Positions 17,410 through 28,466 of a stretch of DNA of 64,000 bases are shown here, one piece after another (positions within the stretch are counted from its first letter, which is position 1; every line of letters starts with the position of its first letter). The translations under genes and the position numbers were made by a program. The DNA is from Candidatus Pantoea formicae (lineage in GTDB: Bacteria; Pseudomonadota; Gammaproteobacteria; Enterobacterales; Enterobacteriaceae), in contig NZ_VWXD01000003.1 in NCBI RefSeq assembly GCF_011752625.1, positions 558,001 through 622,000 on the forward strand, written 5' to 3'. A model generated the notes under the pieces. It worked only from the letters and a program-made list of their open reading frames with translations. It ran no database searches and was not told the origin of the DNA.

Positions 17410-18291
17410 TCAGGCCGGCGACAACGTGGCAAACACGCTGACCAGTCCGACAACAACAACTGCCAGCAGCAGCTCAAGCTGCGTCAGGCGAATAAAGTTC
17501 TGTAGTGCCTGGCTACCAGCAATGCGAAAGCGCGGCACCAGGTAGTAGCGATTGATGAGTGCAATGCCTACCATCATCATCACTAACATCACCTTCATGA
17601 CTAACATTGCACTCCAGAGCGTGGCAGGCCAGCTCAGTGGTGAACCTGCAATCAACCAGCTGTTGATCACGCCGGTTAGAAGAGCCAGCGCAACGGCCAA
17701 GTGCCCATAACGCGAAAAGCGCATCATGCAACGAATCGCATCCGTGCGGAAAGCAATCTGGCGAGCTTCACGCATCAATATTAACAGCGGATACAGGCCA
17801 CCGGTCCAGAACGCTGCGGCAATCAAATGAAGTGCATGGTTACTCTGTTGCAGCAAACCCGGCAGGCCGTCACGCATAGCAGCGTGCCCTACTCCGGCTA
17901 ACGCAATAAGTTGCAGTAGTCCACTCACCAATAAAATCTGCTGACGCAGTATGCCACGCAACAGCAATGCCAGCATGCTGACCAGTGCGAAGGCCAGTTC
18001 CCAGCGCCAGATAGCGCCGAAGCGGGTGCTCAACACGGCTTGCCAGGTTTCGACATCGCTGACATTGCGCCAGTCGCCGCTCATCAAACCGGTTTGCGTC
18101 GCCAGCATCAACAGTGCACTGATCAGACTCAGTAGCGCTGTAGTCACTAAAATTCGATGTAAACGTTGTGCCAGCACCGGACGATAGCGCCGCGGTGCCA
18201 GCAGAGCCGTATAGAACGCACTGCCCGCCAGCAACAGCACGGCAAGAAAATGCAGGGCGCGCAGCGCAATCCACAACGTACTCAAGCCCAT
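17410..18291 (-). CDS. copD: Copper homeostasis membrane protein CopD (YebZ)
   Basis: 293 residues, almost entirely hydrophobic, with about eight membrane helices. Conserved CopD-family histidines are visible ([26 protein letters not shown]). The family works with CopC in periplasmic copper handling; direction and mechanism of copper movement are not settled. The start lies 3 bp after the copC stop, a tight translational arrangement. It corresponds to E. coli YebZ. Confidence 0.92.
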   Translation of the reverse strand: MGLSTLWIALRALHFLAVLLLAGSAFYTALLAPRRYRPVLAQRLHRILVTTALLSLISALLMLATQTGLMSGDWRNVSDVETWQAVLSTRFGAIWRWELAFALVSMLALLLRGILRQQILLVSGLLQLIALAGVGHAAMRDGLPGLLQQSNHALHLIAAAFWTGGLYPLLILMREARQIAFRTDAIRCMMRFSRYGHLAVALALLTGVINSWLIAGSPLSWPATLWSAMLVMKVMLVMMMVGIALINRYYLVPRFRIAGSQALQNFIRLTQLELLLAVVVVGLVSVFATLSPA

Positions 18292-18294
18292 TGG

Positions 18295-18672
18295 TTACTT
18301 CACGCTGAACGCGTAGCTTCCCTTGGTTTTATGACCATCAACGGACAGCACATGCCAGTTCACCTGGTATTGACCGGAAGGAAGTGGCTTGCTGATAGGG
18401 ACAATCAGTTGATCGTGCTGCTTATCATTCAGCTTGGCCTTTTCCACTGCTACCGGCTGGTTTTGCGCATTCAGCACTTCCACACCGCTAAAGGCCGGTT
18501 CGACATCTTCAGTGAAAGTCAGGGTTAAATTCTGTGGGGAACCCTCAACCAACGCCTTATCCGCGGGTACTGGGGTTTTGAGGTGGGCGTGCGCCAGTGC
18601 AAACTGACTGAAAGCTAACGCAGATGACGCCAGTAACAGCGCCACAACTCGGTTTAACGCAGTTTTCTTCAT
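18295..18672 (-). CDS. copC: Periplasmic copper-binding protein CopC (YobA)
   Basis: 125 residues from ATG 18672 (AGGGAAG site); an upstream in-frame start at 18699 would add a charged nonapeptide ahead of the signal. The signal peptide ends at FALA, and the mature protein starts HAHLKTPVPADKA, giving the N-terminal His of the CopC Cu(II) site. The other ligand region, WHVLSVDGHKTKGSY, is present. It has the CopC beta-barrel fold. It heads the copC-copD-yebY set. Confidence 0.94.
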   Translation of the reverse strand: MKKTALNRVVALLLASSALAFSQFALAHAHLKTPVPADKALVEGSPQNLTLTFTEDVEPAFSGVEVLNAQNQPVAVEKAKLNDKQHDQLIVPISKPLPSGQYQVNWHVLSVDGHKTKGSYAFSVK

Positions 18673-18824
18673 CACTTCTTCCCTTTTGGATGCGGCCAAG
18701 CGCCGTCAACGTGGCAGCAGGATACGCCGCTGCTTAAAGCGTGTCGAGACTTGCGGTGCGATCCAATTTCCTTGATCCGTAAAGGGGAAACCATTACTTT
18801 GCCCCTGTTTATCAGGAGAAATGC

Positions 18825-19055
18825 ATGAGCCAAAACCTTGCCCTGCTGTCGCAGGAAGAGAAAGACAAAGTGAACGTCGATCTGGCCGCCGCCGGTGTGG
18901 CTTTTAAAGAGCGCTATAACATGCCGGTGATTGCCGAAATGGTCGAGCGCGAGCAGCCTGAAGCGCTGCGTGACTGGTTCCGCCAGCGTTTGATGAGTTA
19001 TCGTCAGGCATCGTTGAGCCTCTCTCGCCTGCCCTATGAACCCAAACAGAAGTAA
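18825..19055 (+). CDS. holE: DNA polymerase III theta subunit
   Basis: 76 residues, the same length as E. coli HolE, with the characteristic core [20 protein letters not shown] and the C-terminal SLSRLPYEP. Theta binds and stabilises the epsilon proofreading subunit in the polymerase III core. A CAGGAG ribosome site precedes ATG 18825. It ends 7 bp before exoX, so the two are probably cotranscribed; the pairing of a polymerase core subunit with an epsilon-like exonuclease is notable but shared with relatives. Confidence 0.97.
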   Translation: MSQNLALLSQEEKDKVNVDLAAAGVAFKERYNMPVIAEMVEREQPEALRDWFRQRLMSYRQASLSLSRLPYEPKQK

Positions 19056-19062
19056 TTAATTT

Positions 19063-19731
19063 ATGTTACGCGTTATCGATACCGAAACTTGTGGTTTGCA
19101 AGGCGGCGTGGTCGAAGTGGCCTCGGTGGATGTGATCAACGGTCAGATAGTGAATCCTATGAGCGATTTGATCTGCCCGGATCGCCCCATTAGCCGTCAG
19201 GCGATGGCGGTACATCGCATCACTGAAGCCATGGTTGCCGATAAACCTACCATTGAAGAAGCGATTGGCCGCTATCACGGCAGCCCGCATTACGTGGCGC
19301 ACAATGCCAGCTTTGATCGTCGGATGCTGCCCATCATGCCCGGTGAATGGATCTGCACCATGACGCTGGCTCGCCAACTGTGGCCCGGTATTAAATACGG
19401 TAACCAGGCACTGCGCCACAGCCTGAAGCTGGATGTCACGCCACCGAGTGAATTGCATGCTCACCGTGCGCTCTATGACTGCTACGTCACTGCTGCACTG
19501 TTGATTCGCATCATGGAAACATCAGGTTGGAGCGCCAGTGAGATGGTCAGTCGTTGCCAGCCTGCGGAAGTCAGCGGCGACGTCTTCCCGTTTGGTAAGT
19601 ATCGCGGACAGAGTATTGGCAGTATTGCTCGTAAAGATCCTGGCTACTTACGTTGGGTGCTGGAAAACGTGCGCGATTTGCGCCCGCCGTTGCGGCAGGC
19701 GCTGCGCAAGTATGTTAAGAGCGATCAATAA
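19063..19731 (+). CDS. exoX: Exodeoxyribonuclease X
   Basis: 222 residues. The DnaQ-like DEDDh exonuclease domain has D6 and E8 in IDTETCG, the ExoII region [11 protein letters not shown], and the ExoIII region [14 protein letters not shown]-terminal domain from about 170 ([15 protein letters not shown]) is typical of ExoX. It degrades single-stranded DNA 3' to 5' in mismatch repair and recombination. Its TAA stop overlaps the end of the convergent ptrB by 7 bp. Confidence 0.95.
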   Translation: MLRVIDTETCGLQGGVVEVASVDVINGQIVNPMSDLICPDRPISRQAMAVHRITEAMVADKPTIEEAIGRYHGSPHYVAHNASFDRRMLPIMPGEWICTMTLARQLWPGIKYGNQALRHSLKLDVTPPSELHAHRALYDCYVTAALLIRIMETSGWSASEMVSRCQPAEVSGDVFPFGKYRGQSIGSIARKDPGYLRWVLENVRDLRPPLRQALRKYVKSDQ

Positions 19732-21788
19732 TCGATGCGGTCTGGCAAGCTCCCCTGCGCCAGACCAATCAGGAAGGTAAACTCCTGCGCGACACCTTCA
19801 TAGGCTTTGAAGCGGCCTGATTTACCCCCGTGGCCGGAATCCATCTCGGTGCACAGTAACAACAGCGTGTCGTTGGTTTTTAACTCGCGCAGTTTTGCTA
19901 CCCACTTGGCCGGTTCCCAATACTGTACCTGGGAATCGTGCAAACCGGTGGTCACCAGCAGATGCGGATAGCCCTTGGCTTCAATGTTGTCATACGGGCT
20001 GTACTGACGAATGATGTGGTAATACTCCTCCTGTTCCGGATTACCCCATTCATCATATTCGCCCGTGGTGAGCGGTATGGAGGGGTCGAGCATAGTGGTG
20101 ACCACATCGACAAACGGCACTTGCGCCACCACGCCATGGAACAATGCTGGCGCGAGGTTGATCACACCGCCCATCAACAACCCACCTGCACTGCCGCCCA
20201 TCGCATAAAGCTGCTGCGGATTGCCATAGCCTTTCGCCACCAGCGCTTCGGTCACATCAATAAAATCGGTGAAGCTGTTCATCTTGTGCTTTAAGCGACC
20301 ATCGTCATACCACTGCTGTCCCAGCTCGCCGCCGCCACGCACATGAATGATGGCGTAGACGAAACCGCGTTCTAGCAAGCTAATACGACTGGTACCGAAA
20401 CTGGCGTCCATACTGCTGCCGTACGCACCATAGCCGTATGCCAGTAACGGATTGCTGCCTGGCTTAAAATGTTTGCGGTGATAAACCAGCGAAACGGGGA
20501 CTTCAGTGCCATCACGCACCGTAATCCAGTGGTGCTCGCTTTTGTAGTCGTCGGAGGTGAAACCCGGTACGGGCGTTTGTTTTAGAACTCGGCGATCCCC
20601 GGTTTCCATATTGAGTTCAAACAACGTGGTTGGCGTCGTCATGGATGAGTAGCCGTAGCGCAGGGTATCGCTCTCCGGCGAAGGGTTGTACGCCAGCCAG
20701 GTGACATAAGCAGGATCGTCAAAAGCTATCCCGATGCTTTCCCCGCTTTCCCAGTTGATCTGCCGTAGCGTGTTGACGCCACGCTGGCGCTCTTCCACCA
20801 CCAGCCAATGGCGGAACAGCTGAAAATCTTCCAGTACCACGTTATCACGCGCCGGAATCAACGCCTGCCAGCGATTTTCCGCCAGCCAGGCACTGCGGTA
20901 CAGGCCGAAGTTTTTACCATCACGATTGGAGCGGATATAGAAATGATGATCGTAGTGATCGATGCTGTATTCATGGTCGCGACGGCGGGGACAAAATACC
21001 TGCGGCTGCGCATCGGGATACTCAGCGTCAATCAGCTGAATCTCGCTGGTAGTGGTGCTGTACATGGCAATCAGAATGAAGTGCTCTGACGTAGTTTTAT
21101 GCACGCTGAGATGGAAACTCTCATCCTTCTCTTCATACACTAGTTGATCATCAGATTGTGGATGGCCCAGCTCATGACGCCATACTTGGTAAGCTAACAG
21201 TGTTTTCGGGTGCTTACGCACATAATAAAGCGTACGTGAGTCGTTCGCCCATGCCACGCTGGATGAGGCGTCGCTCAGCACTTCAGGATACCAACTGCCA
21301 CTCTGCAGATTGCGGAAGCGGATACCATATTGACGACGTGAAAGAAAATCCTCCGCGAGCGCCATCACCTGGTTGTCGGGGGTAATGGCCAGCGCGCCCA
21401 TGGTATAGAAATCGCTGTGCGATGCTCGCTGGTTCCCATCGATCAGCAATTGCCAGGGTTCATCAGCAGGTGCGTCCACCGATTGGCGAAAATAGATCGG
21501 ATATTCATTACCCACTTCATAACGACTTTGGTAGCGGTAGCCGTTCTTCACATAAGGCACCGAATGATCCTGTGCAGGTATGCGGTCAATGATCTCTTTG
21601 AGTACCCGCTGCTGTAAATCGTCTTGCGAGGCCATCATCGCCTTGCCGTAGGCGTTCTCGGCATGGAGATGATCCAGCACCTCAGGATTTTCACGATCGT
21701 CATCGCGCAGCCAATAGTAGTTATCGATGCGCGTTTCACCGTGCAAATTCATGACATGGGGGATTTTTTTCGCTTGTGGCTGATTCAT
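19725..21788 (-). CDS. ptrB: Oligopeptidase B (protease II)
   Basis: 687 residues, S9A prolyl-oligopeptidase family. An N-terminal seven-bladed propeller precedes the alpha/beta-hydrolase domain with the nucleophile motif GGSAGG (Ser near 532) and catalytic His in DSGHGGKSG near the end. It cleaves after Lys/Arg in short peptides in the cytoplasm. The frame is open upstream to 21971, but ATG 21788 gives the E. coli length and N-terminus ([20 protein letters not shown]). The stop overlaps exoX from the other strand. Confidence 0.95.
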   Translation of the reverse strand: MNQPQAKKIPHVMNLHGETRIDNYYWLRDDDRENPEVLDHLHAENAYGKAMMASQDDLQQRVLKEIIDRIPAQDHSVPYVKNGYRYQSRYEVGNEYPIYFRQSVDAPADEPWQLLIDGNQRASHSDFYTMGALAITPDNQVMALAEDFLSRRQYGIRFRNLQSGSWYPEVLSDASSSVAWANDSRTLYYVRKHPKTLLAYQVWRHELGHPQSDDQLVYEEKDESFHLSVHKTTSEHFILIAMYSTTTSEIQLIDAEYPDAQPQVFCPRRRDHEYSIDHYDHHFYIRSNRDGKNFGLYRSAWLAENRWQALIPARDNVVLEDFQLFRHWLVVEERQRGVNTLRQINWESGESIGIAFDDPAYVTWLAYNPSPESDTLRYGYSSMTTPTTLFELNMETGDRRVLKQTPVPGFTSDDYKSEHHWITVRDGTEVPVSLVYHRKHFKPGSNPLLAYGYGAYGSSMDASFGTSRISLLERGFVYAIIHVRGGGELGQQWYDDGRLKHKMNSFTDFIDVTEALVAKGYGNPQQLYAMGGSAGGLLMGGVINLAPALFHGVVAQVPFVDVVTTMLDPSIPLTTGEYDEWGNPEQEEYYHIIRQYSPYDNIEAKGYPHLLVTTGLHDSQVQYWEPAKWVAKLRELKTNDTLLLLCTEMDSGHGGKSGRFKAYEGVAQEFTFLIGLAQGSLPDRIDY

Positions 21789-21915
21789 TGTGGCTCCTGT
21801 CCCTGAAAAACAACATTCAGCAAGCGTGGCACTTATCACGCGGGAAGCCAAGCACCAGCGCACATGATGTGTAACGAAGGGAGCGCTTTTTGCTGCGTTC
21901 CCTTTTGTGCCACCA

Positions 21916-22425
21916 TCAGCGCAGTAGATTGGCTGGAAAATCTGCTGGTAGTTCATTCGCCGCGCAGGCAATCACTTCGTCGTTATCCGCGCCGCAATCG
22001 CGCACCAAGGTGATAGTGGCAAATTCGTCAATAACTTCAGTGGGATACGCAGGACCGGCCTCCCGATAGCGGTTCATCTCATCAAGGTGTTGATTCTGGA
22101 AGCATACGGTCTGCTGAGGATTATTCATCACCCAGCGAGGGAAGAAGATTGTGCCGTGGAACAGCCTGTCACCGAGGTTTGCGATTAAACTCACGTCAGT
22201 ACCGGTGGGTTCTGTCCATGAGACTTTATAGACCTCTTTGGCGACTCGCACGATGTAAACATGCTGATCCTTCACCCAACGGTTGCCCACCATCCCACTG
22301 TGAATACGGTAATCAACAGTGTCGGCATTTTTGATGTACAGCTCATAATTCCAGCCATTGTCATAGGTGTAGATCAGGTGTTTACCGATGAATCCAGCCA
22401 AATCATCTTTATCGAAAGTGTTCAT
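21916..22425 (-). CDS. padC: Phenolic acid decarboxylase
   Basis: 169 residues with the full PAD signature: [11 protein letters not shown] (Y19, Y21), [13 protein letters not shown], and [13 protein letters not shown] with the catalytic-type Glu at E72. The enzyme decarboxylates p-coumarate, ferulate and caffeate to 4-vinyl phenols without cofactor, detoxifying plant hydroxycinnamates. A strong AAAGGAG site precedes ATG 22425. It is divergent from a LysR-type regulator 95 bp away, the usual arrangement for a regulator and its target. It has no E. coli K-12 counterpart. Confidence 0.94.
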   Translation of the reverse strand: MNTFDKDDLAGFIGKHLIYTYDNGWNYELYIKNADTVDYRIHSGMVGNRWVKDQHVYIVRVAKEVYKVSWTEPTGTDVSLIANLGDRLFHGTIFFPRWVMNNPQQTVCFQNQHLDEMNRYREAGPAYPTEVIDEFATITLVRDCGADNDEVIACAANELPADFPANLLR

Positions 22426-22520
22426 AATGTGTTCTCCTTTGGTCTGAATGCAGATTACTCCTTCACTTACCTGATGAATAACGCTATGTTTCGATAAAAT
22501 TCATTCATTAATTCGATGGT

Positions 22521-23393
22521 ATGCATAAATCTACGCTTGAACAATGGGGCCTGCTGGATGAGGTGGTGCGACATGGCAGTTTCGCCAACGCAGCTGAAGC
22601 GAACCATCGAAGCCAATCCTCGGTGAGTTACAATCTTGCCATGTTGCAGGAGCGGCTGGGGGTCACATTGTTGGAAACGCAGGGACGCCGAACGGTGCTA
22701 ACCCCTGCAGGAGAGGAACTACTCGCACAAGTTCGGCCGCTCTTAAAAGCCTTTTACACGCTGGAGAAACGGGCAATTGCGATACAGAATGGTGAACGTA
22801 GCCGCATTGAACTCGTTGTAGACAGTATCTTGCCGCGCGAAAACCTGTTCAGCGTATTGCGAGAATTTCAGCGTCGCTATCCACGCACACAGGTGAATGT
22901 CACAGAGGTGTTGGAAACGCAGGTGCCGGATAGCGACCACGCTGATGTGCTGGTATTGAGTCAGCGCCAGCCCGGATCAGGCCGTGGCGAGTGGTTGATG
23001 AATGTCGATTTTGTCGCAGTTGCACACCATGCTCATCCACTGTTGCAACAGGATGGCGTCATCAGCGCGGAGCAGTTAGCCGCGTATCCGTTGATTCGCA
23101 TCGCCGACAGCCAGCATTTCAGCGTGCTGCAAGAACGCAACCATGGAGAAGTATGGTCCTGCTCAACCATTGAAGCCGCGATTGAAGCCGTGACACATCA
23201 GGTTGGTTTCGGCTGGCTGCCGGAAACACGTATTCAGGCGGCTTTAGCGGCAGGCACTCTCAAAGTACTGCCGCTACAACAGGGCGTTCGCCGTGCCACC
23301 GCGTTGCATTTACTCATCAACAACCACATCATCGTGATTGATGCGTCATTGCAGACGTTGCTCAATTTGCTGCGAGAGCAAAGCTGGCACTAG
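22521..23393 (+). CDS. LysR-type transcriptional regulator, likely of padC
   Basis: 290 residues. An N-terminal winged helix-turn-helix (about 4-62) has HGSFANAAEANHRSQSSVSYNLAMLQERLG, the LysR recognition pattern, and a substrate-binding domain follows from about 90. It is divergent from padC across a 95-bp gap that contains AT-rich ATTCATTCATTAATT sequence suitable for LTTR binding. Regulation of padC in response to phenolic acids is an inference from position. It converges on yebE with a 1-bp gap between stops. Confidence 0.88.
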   Translation: MHKSTLEQWGLLDEVVRHGSFANAAEANHRSQSSVSYNLAMLQERLGVTLLETQGRRTVLTPAGEELLAQVRPLLKAFYTLEKRAIAIQNGERSRIELVVDSILPRENLFSVLREFQRRYPRTQVNVTEVLETQVPDSDHADVLVLSQRQPGSGRGEWLMNVDFVAVAHHAHPLLQQDGVISAEQLAAYPLIRIADSQHFSVLQERNHGEVWSCSTIEAAIEAVTHQVGFGWLPETRIQAALAAGTLKVLPLQQGVRRATALHLLINNHIIVIDASLQTLLNLLREQSWH

Positions 23394-23394
23394 G

Positions 23395-24036
23395 TTATGC
23401 GGCTTTCTCGCTTTCAATATCGCGCTGAATCCCCTCACGCACGTCCTGTGGAATCTTTAAGGCATCACCCAGCGCGGACAGATAGCTGCGTTCCATGAAG
23501 TGATCCACATCGATAGCAGCACAGCTCAGGAAATAGAGTTCCAAAGCTTCCTCTTCGTTTTTGACATCCGCCGCCAACCAGTGTGGATCGAGAGGACGAT
23601 TCATCGCTTGTTGGATCAATGCTTCTGCCTGCGCACCATAACCAGCTTGATGAATGTTTTGCTCTATCGCTGCACGTTCACTTTCATCAATGTGACCATC
23701 ACTTTTGGCCGCGAACACTAATGCCGTCACCAATCGCTCCGCGCGCTGATCGACCGGTGTCTGCAATTGACCAAAACCGGGTTCATCCTGATGGGTTTCA
23801 CGCACACGCTGCTTGTACTTGTTCCACAGCACCGCGCCTGCGGCGGCCCCTCCACCGACCAGCAACGCTTTGCCGCCGTACTTGGTCAACAGCTTACGGG
23901 TGGATTTGCTGGCCACCAATAATCCAGCCAGCCCACCAAGCGCGCCGGGGGCCAGCATATCGCTCAAACCACCCGATTTCCCCTCACCACCCTTTTTCGT
24001 CAGCACCGATTGAATCTGCTGTAGCCAATTACTCAT
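23395..24036 (-). CDS. yebE: YebE family inner-membrane protein (DUF533)
   Basis: 213 residues. The first part has a Gly/Ala-rich hydrophobic region ([18 protein letters not shown] and [20 protein letters not shown]). The second half is a TerB-like helical domain ([40 protein letters not shown]) with an acidic metal-binding look. It is orthologous to E. coli YebE, a Cpx-responsive gene of unknown function. It is divergent from purT. Confidence 0.92.
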   Translation of the reverse strand: MSNWLQQIQSVLTKKGGEGKSGGLSDMLAPGALGGLAGLLVASKSTRKLLTKYGGKALLVGGGAAAGAVLWNKYKQRVRETHQDEPGFGQLQTPVDQRAERLVTALVFAAKSDGHIDESERAAIEQNIHQAGYGAQAEALIQQAMNRPLDPHWLAADVKNEEEALELYFLSCAAIDVDHFMERSYLSALGDALKIPQDVREGIQRDIESEKAA

Positions 24037-24143
24037 CGTTTAACTCCCGTTTAGATTTTCGCTCTCCATGCTGCCGTAGCTTGTGTCAGGTAACGTCAGA
24101 GCGGGCAAAGTATGGCAAACCTGATTCAGTGGAATGCGTGAGT

Positions 24144-24166
24144 ACGCAAACGTTTTCGTATATACT
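24144..24166 (+). promoter_or_regulatory. PurR operator overlapping the purT promoter
   Basis: ACGCAAACGTTTTCGT at 24144-24159 matches the PurR consensus palindrome (ACGCAAACGTTTnCGT). It is followed directly by TATACT (24161-24166), a good -10, about 32 bp before the purT ATG. Purine repression of purT through PurR, with hypoxanthine or guanine as corepressor, follows from the family. Confidence 0.9.
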
Positions 24167-24197
24167 GCGCGCGCATTTTGACTGCTAAGGTGAAATT

Positions 24198-25376
24198 ATG
24201 ACGACTCTCGGAACCGCGCTGCGCCCTGCCGCAACGCGAGTGATGCTGTTAGGCTCAGGCGAATTGGGCAAAGAAGTGGCGCTGGAGTGTCAGCGTCTGG
24301 GTGTAGAAGTGATCGCGGTGGATCGTTATGCCGATGCACCCGCGATGCACGTTGCCCATCGCAGCCATGTGATCAATATGCTGGACGGCGATGCGCTGGC
24401 CGCGTTAATCGCACTGGAGAAGCCGCACTTCGTGGTGCCGGAAATCGAAGCGATTGCGACCGAAAAACTGCTGGAACTGGAAGTTCAGGGCCAGAAAGTG
24501 GTGCCAACCGCCCGTGCTGCACGTCTGACCATGAACCGTGAAGGTATTCGTCGTCTGGCGGCGGAAGAGTTGTCTTTACCTACCTCGACCTATCAGTTTG
24601 CCGATAGCAAAGAGAACTTTGTCGCGGCTGCACATGATATTGGTTTCCCGTGCATCGTTAAGCCGGTGATGAGTTCCTCCGGCAAAGGTCAGAGTTTCAT
24701 TCGTGAAGCAGGCCAGTTGGACAAAGCCTGGGATTACGCACAACAAGGCGGACGTGCCGGTGCGGGTCGAGTGATCGTGGAAGGCGTGGTGAAGTTTGAT
24801 TTTGAAATCACCCTGCTGACGATTAGCGCGGTCGATGGCATTCACTTCTGTGCACCTATTGGTCATCGTCAGGAAGATGGCGATTATCGTGAATCCTGGC
24901 AGCCACAGCAGATGACGGAATTAGCTCTGCAACGCGCACAAGATATCGCCGCCAAGGTGGTTAAAGCATTGGGTGGTTATGGACTGTTTGGTGTTGAGCT
25001 GTTTGTGTGTGGTGATGAAGTGGTGTTCAGTGAAGTCTCACCGCGTCCACATGATACCGGCATGGTGACATTGATCTCTCAGGATCTGTCTGAGTTTGCG
25101 CTGCATGTGCGCGCCTTCCTCGGCCTGCCTGTTGGTGGAATTCGTCAGTATGGTCCGGCAGCGTCAGCGGTGATTCTGCCACAGCTCGATAGCCAAAACG
25201 TGCAGTTCGTGAACATCGAAGCCGCTTTGGGTGCTGGCCTGCAACTGCGTCTGTTCGGGAAGCCAGAGATTGCCGGTCAACGTCGCCTTGGTGTAGCGCT
25301 GGCAACCGGTGACAATACCGATGAGGCTATTGCACGTGCCGTGGCGAGTGCCGCAGCGGTGAAAGTGGAAGGTTAA
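24198..25376 (+). CDS. purT: Formate-dependent phosphoribosylglycinamide formyltransferase
   Basis: 392 residues, ATP-grasp family. An N-terminal Rossmann-like domain ([20 protein letters not shown]) precedes the ATP-grasp core ([31 protein letters not shown], and [15 protein letters not shown] for metal and phosphate contacts). It uses formate and ATP to formylate GAR in step three of purine synthesis, as an alternative to folate-dependent PurN. A PurR box lies upstream, and a terminator shared with eda lies downstream. Confidence 0.97.
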   Translation: MTTLGTALRPAATRVMLLGSGELGKEVALECQRLGVEVIAVDRYADAPAMHVAHRSHVINMLDGDALAALIALEKPHFVVPEIEAIATEKLLELEVQGQKVVPTARAARLTMNREGIRRLAAEELSLPTSTYQFADSKENFVAAAHDIGFPCIVKPVMSSSGKGQSFIREAGQLDKAWDYAQQGGRAGAGRVIVEGVVKFDFEITLLTISAVDGIHFCAPIGHRQEDGDYRESWQPQQMTELALQRAQDIAAKVVKALGGYGLFGVELFVCGDEVVFSEVSPRPHDTGMVTLISQDLSEFALHVRAFLGLPVGGIRQYGPAASAVILPQLDSQNVQFVNIEAALGAGLQLRLFGKPEIAGQRRLGVALATGDNTDEAIARAVASAAAVKVEG

Positions 25377-25418
25377 GCCCCTCACCTGCCCTTGGCCTGT
25401 AAAGGGCATCTTATAGCT

Positions 25419-25448
25419 TTTAAGGGCGGTCTTCAGGCCGCCCTTACC
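25419..25448. terminator. Bidirectional terminator, purT/eda
   Basis: Stem TAAGGGCGG / CCGCCCTTA with an 8-nt loop between the convergent purT and eda. Moderately T-rich flanks follow on both strands. Confidence 0.75.
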
Positions 25449-25470
25449 TTATTCTCATTCGATCGAAGCT

Positions 25471-26112
25471 TTACTTCGCCCCTTCAACCGCTTCACGTGC
25501 CAGACGTGTAATGCGATCCCAGTCGCCGCTTTCCAGCGCATCGTTCGGCACCAGCCACGAACCACCAATGCACAGCACGCTTTTCAGCGCCAGATAGTCA
25601 CGATAGTTGGCCGGAGAAATCCCGCCGGTTGGGCAGAAGCGCACCTGAGGGAAAGGACCCCCAATCGCTGACAAGGCTTTGACTCCGCCATTGGCTTCAG
25701 CCGGGAAGAATTTGAACTCACGCAGGCCATAATCCATACCTAACATCAGTTCGGAAACGGTGCTGATGCCGGGAATCAGTGGCACGGAGCCTTCAACTGC
25801 CGCTTTCAACAAGGGTTCCGTCAAACCTGGGCTGATGACGAACTGCGCACCGGCATCGGTGACTTCTTTCAACTGCTGAGTATTAATTACGGTGCCCGCA
25901 CCTACAATCGCTTCCGGCACTTCTTTGATCATCGCACGCAATGCATCCATGGCCACTGGTGTACGCAATGTCACTTCCAGCACGCGCACACCACCGGCCA
26001 CCAGCGCTTTCGCCATCGGCACCGCGTGTTCCAGTTTGTTGACTACGATCACCGGTACAACGGGGCCCGTTGTCATGATCTGTTCAGCACTTGTTTTCCA
26101 GTTCTTCATCAC
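25471..26112 (-). CDS. eda: KHG/KDPG aldolase
   Basis: 213 residues, class I aldolase. The Schiff-base lysine lies in [12 protein letters not shown], and the conserved phosphate-loop region is [16 protein letters not shown]; the catalytic Glu region is RVLEVTLRT. It splits 2-keto-3-deoxy-6-phosphogluconate into pyruvate and glyceraldehyde 3-phosphate. In E. coli it follows zwf-edd; here no edd is present between zwf and eda. In this genome segment it may mainly serve hexuronate/KDG breakdown under KdgR, though an edd elsewhere cannot be excluded. Confidence 0.96.
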   Translation of the reverse strand: MMKNWKTSAEQIMTTGPVVPVIVVNKLEHAVPMAKALVAGGVRVLEVTLRTPVAMDALRAMIKEVPEAIVGAGTVINTQQLKEVTDAGAQFVISPGLTEPLLKAAVEGSVPLIPGISTVSELMLGMDYGLREFKFFPAEANGGVKALSAIGGPFPQVRFCPTGGISPANYRDYLALKSVLCIGGSWLVPNDALESGDWDRITRLAREAVEGAK

Positions 26113-26303
26113 GTTTCCTTGGTTGCTTCAGCTAGGCTTCGCCACGCTGTCAATAATTTGGCTCTACCATACAAGATTGGCTGGACTAACGTCTATGCGT
26201 ATCAAATATTTTTGAAACCCAGGTTCAATTTTAAGAAAAATGAATTTCCAATGGGAAGTTTTTTCCTTCTGCATCATTCATCCCCATTGCCTGAGACAAA
26301 TCT

Positions 26304-26747
26304 TTATCCGAAAAACCCAGATATCAATGACAACACGATAAGTAGCAGGATAATCGCGGACGCAAATGCCATGCCCAGCAAAATGGCATGGAATGCGAGC
26401 GTTCCGCAGCTAAATATCAGCGCGCCCCTGACACTCCTATTGTTCTCTTTACGCATACCACCGACGAAGGCCATGAGTAAGGCCGCCGTAGCGAGGCTAA
26501 GAACAACGGTAGTCAGTATTTGATCGATATTTATTTTCCTGGTGGGTTCACTTGAGGAAGGAGTTTTGCCTATCAATCCGTCGATAACGCCTTTTTTAAT
26601 CTCGCCAACGTGTCTGGCAACGACACTCTCAAGCGAAGGAGGTGCCGAGTAAGGCCCAGTTGAGAAATGGATAAGGCTGATAATCAGAGCTATCGCTCCC
26701 AATATCATACCGGCTGAACTCCATGCATTTTTTACTAACGTATTCAC
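26304..26747 (-). CDS. Orphan multi-helix membrane protein (147 aa)
   Basis: 147 residues from GTG 26747, which has an AAGGAT ribosome site 6 nt upstream; a longer frame to 26816 is open but lacks one. There are four hydrophobic segments: about 11-27 (AGMILGAIALIISLIHF), 75-93 (ILTTVVLSLATAALLMAFV), 107-122 and 124-142. A hydrophilic loop between the first two contains SSSEPTRKINID. No family is recognised. It sits between eda and zwf where edd lies in E. coli, in AT-richer DNA than its neighbours, suggesting an insertion. Confidence 0.65.
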   Translation of the reverse strand: MNTLVKNAWSSAGMILGAIALIISLIHFSTGPYSAPPSLESVVARHVGEIKKGVIDGLIGKTPSSSEPTRKINIDQILTTVVLSLATAALLMAFVGGMRKENNRSVRGALIFSCGTLAFHAILLGMAFASAIILLLIVLSLISGFFG

Positions 26748-26832
26748 ACAATAATCCTTTATTTGATCAACCTGCTCCGTGCAGCAAATACTGTTACACG
26801 CTTTCTGACCCGTCAACGTCTACATTTTATAG

Positions 26833-26873
26833 AAATAAAAAAACGCTTTCGGTGATCATCATCGAAAGCGTTT
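26833..26873 (-). terminator. Rho-independent terminator of zwf
   Basis: Minus-strand stem AAACGCTTTCG / CGAAAGCGTTT with an 11-nt loop, followed by a long U-rich tract (the A-rich run at 26833-26843 on the plus strand). It lies about 57 bp past the zwf stop. Confidence 0.82.
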
Positions 26874-26929
26874 GTCTGTTGTCTCTAATACATAACCAGC
26901 CGTTAGATCACTGGCAGTGCCATCACAAA

Positions 26930-28405
26930 TTATTCAAACTCGTTCCACGAACGGCCATCACGCGTAATCATCGCGACGGAAGCCACTGGGCCCCAAGTAC
27001 CAGCCTGATAAGGCTTAGGTGCATCCGCATCCGCGTTCCACGCATCAATAATCGAATCGACCCAGCCCCACGCCGCTTCAACTTCATCACGACGTACAAA
27101 CAGTGCCTGAATGCCGCGCATCGTCTCCAGCAGCAGGCGCTCGTAAGCATCCGCCAGATGTGACTGGTTGAAGGTCTCGGAGTAGCTCAGATCCAGCTTA
27201 GTGGTCTGCAGTTTGTGCTTGTGATCCAGACCCGGCACTTTGTTCAGGATCTCGATATCAACCCCTTCATCTGGCTGCAGACGGATGGTCAGCTTGTTCT
27301 GCGGCAACTCAGCGTAGGAGTCTTTGAACAGGTTCATCTCTGGGTTCTTGAAGTACACCACAACCTCAGAGCATTTGGTCGGCAAACGCTTACCGGTACG
27401 CAGGTAGAACGGCACACCCGCCCAACGCCAGTTGTCGATATCAACACGGATGGCCACGAAGCTCTCAGTGGCGCTCTGCTTGTTCGCGCCCTCTTCTTCC
27501 AGATAACCCGGCACTTTCTTACCTTGGACAAAACCAGCGGTGTACTGACCACGTACGGTTTTGTCACGCACGTTGCTCTGATCAATACGACGCAGTGAAC
27601 GCAACACCTTCACTTTCTCATCACGAATCGCATCCGCGCTAAGGTCAGAAGGGGGAGACATGGCAATCATGGTGAGGATCTGCAGCAAGTGGTTCTGAAT
27701 CATGTCGCGCATCTGGCCCGCTTGATCAAAGTAACCCCAACGGCCTTCGATACCTACCTCTTCTGCCACGGTAATCTGCACGTGGTCGATGGTGCGGTTG
27801 TCCCAGTTGTTAACAAAGATGGAGTTAGCGAAACGCAGCGCCAGCAGGTTAAGTACCGTCTCTTTGCCGAGATAGTGGTCGATACGGAAGACCTGGCTCT
27901 CTTCGAAATATTTGCCCACGCTGTCATTGATCTCTTGCGAGGTCTCTAACGAAGTGCCGAGTGGTTTTTCCATCACCACACGCGCAGGTTTTGCATTCAG
28001 CTTGGCCGCGCCCAGACCATCGCAAATCGCGCCGAAAGTACTTGGCGGCATCGCGAAGTAGTTGATGGTGACACGTTCTTTCTGGTCAAGCATTTTGCCC
28101 AGTTTTGTGAAATGCGAGGTGTCGTTGACGTCGAGGTTACAGAAGTCGAGACGGCTACTGAGTTTGTCCCACAGCGCTTCATCGATCTTCTCTTTCATGA
28201 AGGTTTCCAGCGCTTCACGTACCACTTTGGTGTACGCCTCTTTATCCCACTCCGCGCGCCCAACGCCGATAATGCGTGTGGTGTCATGAATCTGACCGGC
28301 TTTCTCCAGCTGATACAGTGAAGGCAACAGTTTCCGGCGTGCAAGATCGCCTTTGGCACCGAAAATAACCAGATCGCATGCCTGGGCTGTTTGTGTTACC
28401 GCCAT
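26930..28405 (-). CDS. zwf: Glucose-6-phosphate 1-dehydrogenase
   Basis: 491 residues, identical in length to E. coli Zwf. The NADP-binding motif is [16 protein letters not shown] near the N-terminus, the active-site peptide is RIDHYLGKE, and the substrate-site region is [12 protein letters not shown]. It commits glucose 6-phosphate to the oxidative pentose phosphate route. ATG 28405 has an AGGAGAGG site; the frame is open upstream to 28453. A HexR operator lies 62-76 bp upstream and hexR itself is divergent. Confidence 0.97.
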   Translation of the reverse strand: MAVTQTAQACDLVIFGAKGDLARRKLLPSLYQLEKAGQIHDTTRIIGVGRAEWDKEAYTKVVREALETFMKEKIDEALWDKLSSRLDFCNLDVNDTSHFTKLGKMLDQKERVTINYFAMPPSTFGAICDGLGAAKLNAKPARVVMEKPLGTSLETSQEINDSVGKYFEESQVFRIDHYLGKETVLNLLALRFANSIFVNNWDNRTIDHVQITVAEEVGIEGRWGYFDQAGQMRDMIQNHLLQILTMIAMSPPSDLSADAIRDEKVKVLRSLRRIDQSNVRDKTVRGQYTAGFVQGKKVPGYLEEEGANKQSATESFVAIRVDIDNWRWAGVPFYLRTGKRLPTKCSEVVVYFKNPEMNLFKDSYAELPQNKLTIRLQPDEGVDIEILNKVPGLDHKHKLQTTKLDLSYSETFNQSHLADAYERLLLETMRGIQALFVRRDEVEAAWGWVDSIIDAWNADADAPKPYQAGTWGPVASVAMITRDGRSWNEFE

Positions 28406-28466
28406 TTTCCTCTCCTCGTTGCAGGATATACCCGGTTTGAGTGTCCTCATCATCCCAGGTCCTTAT

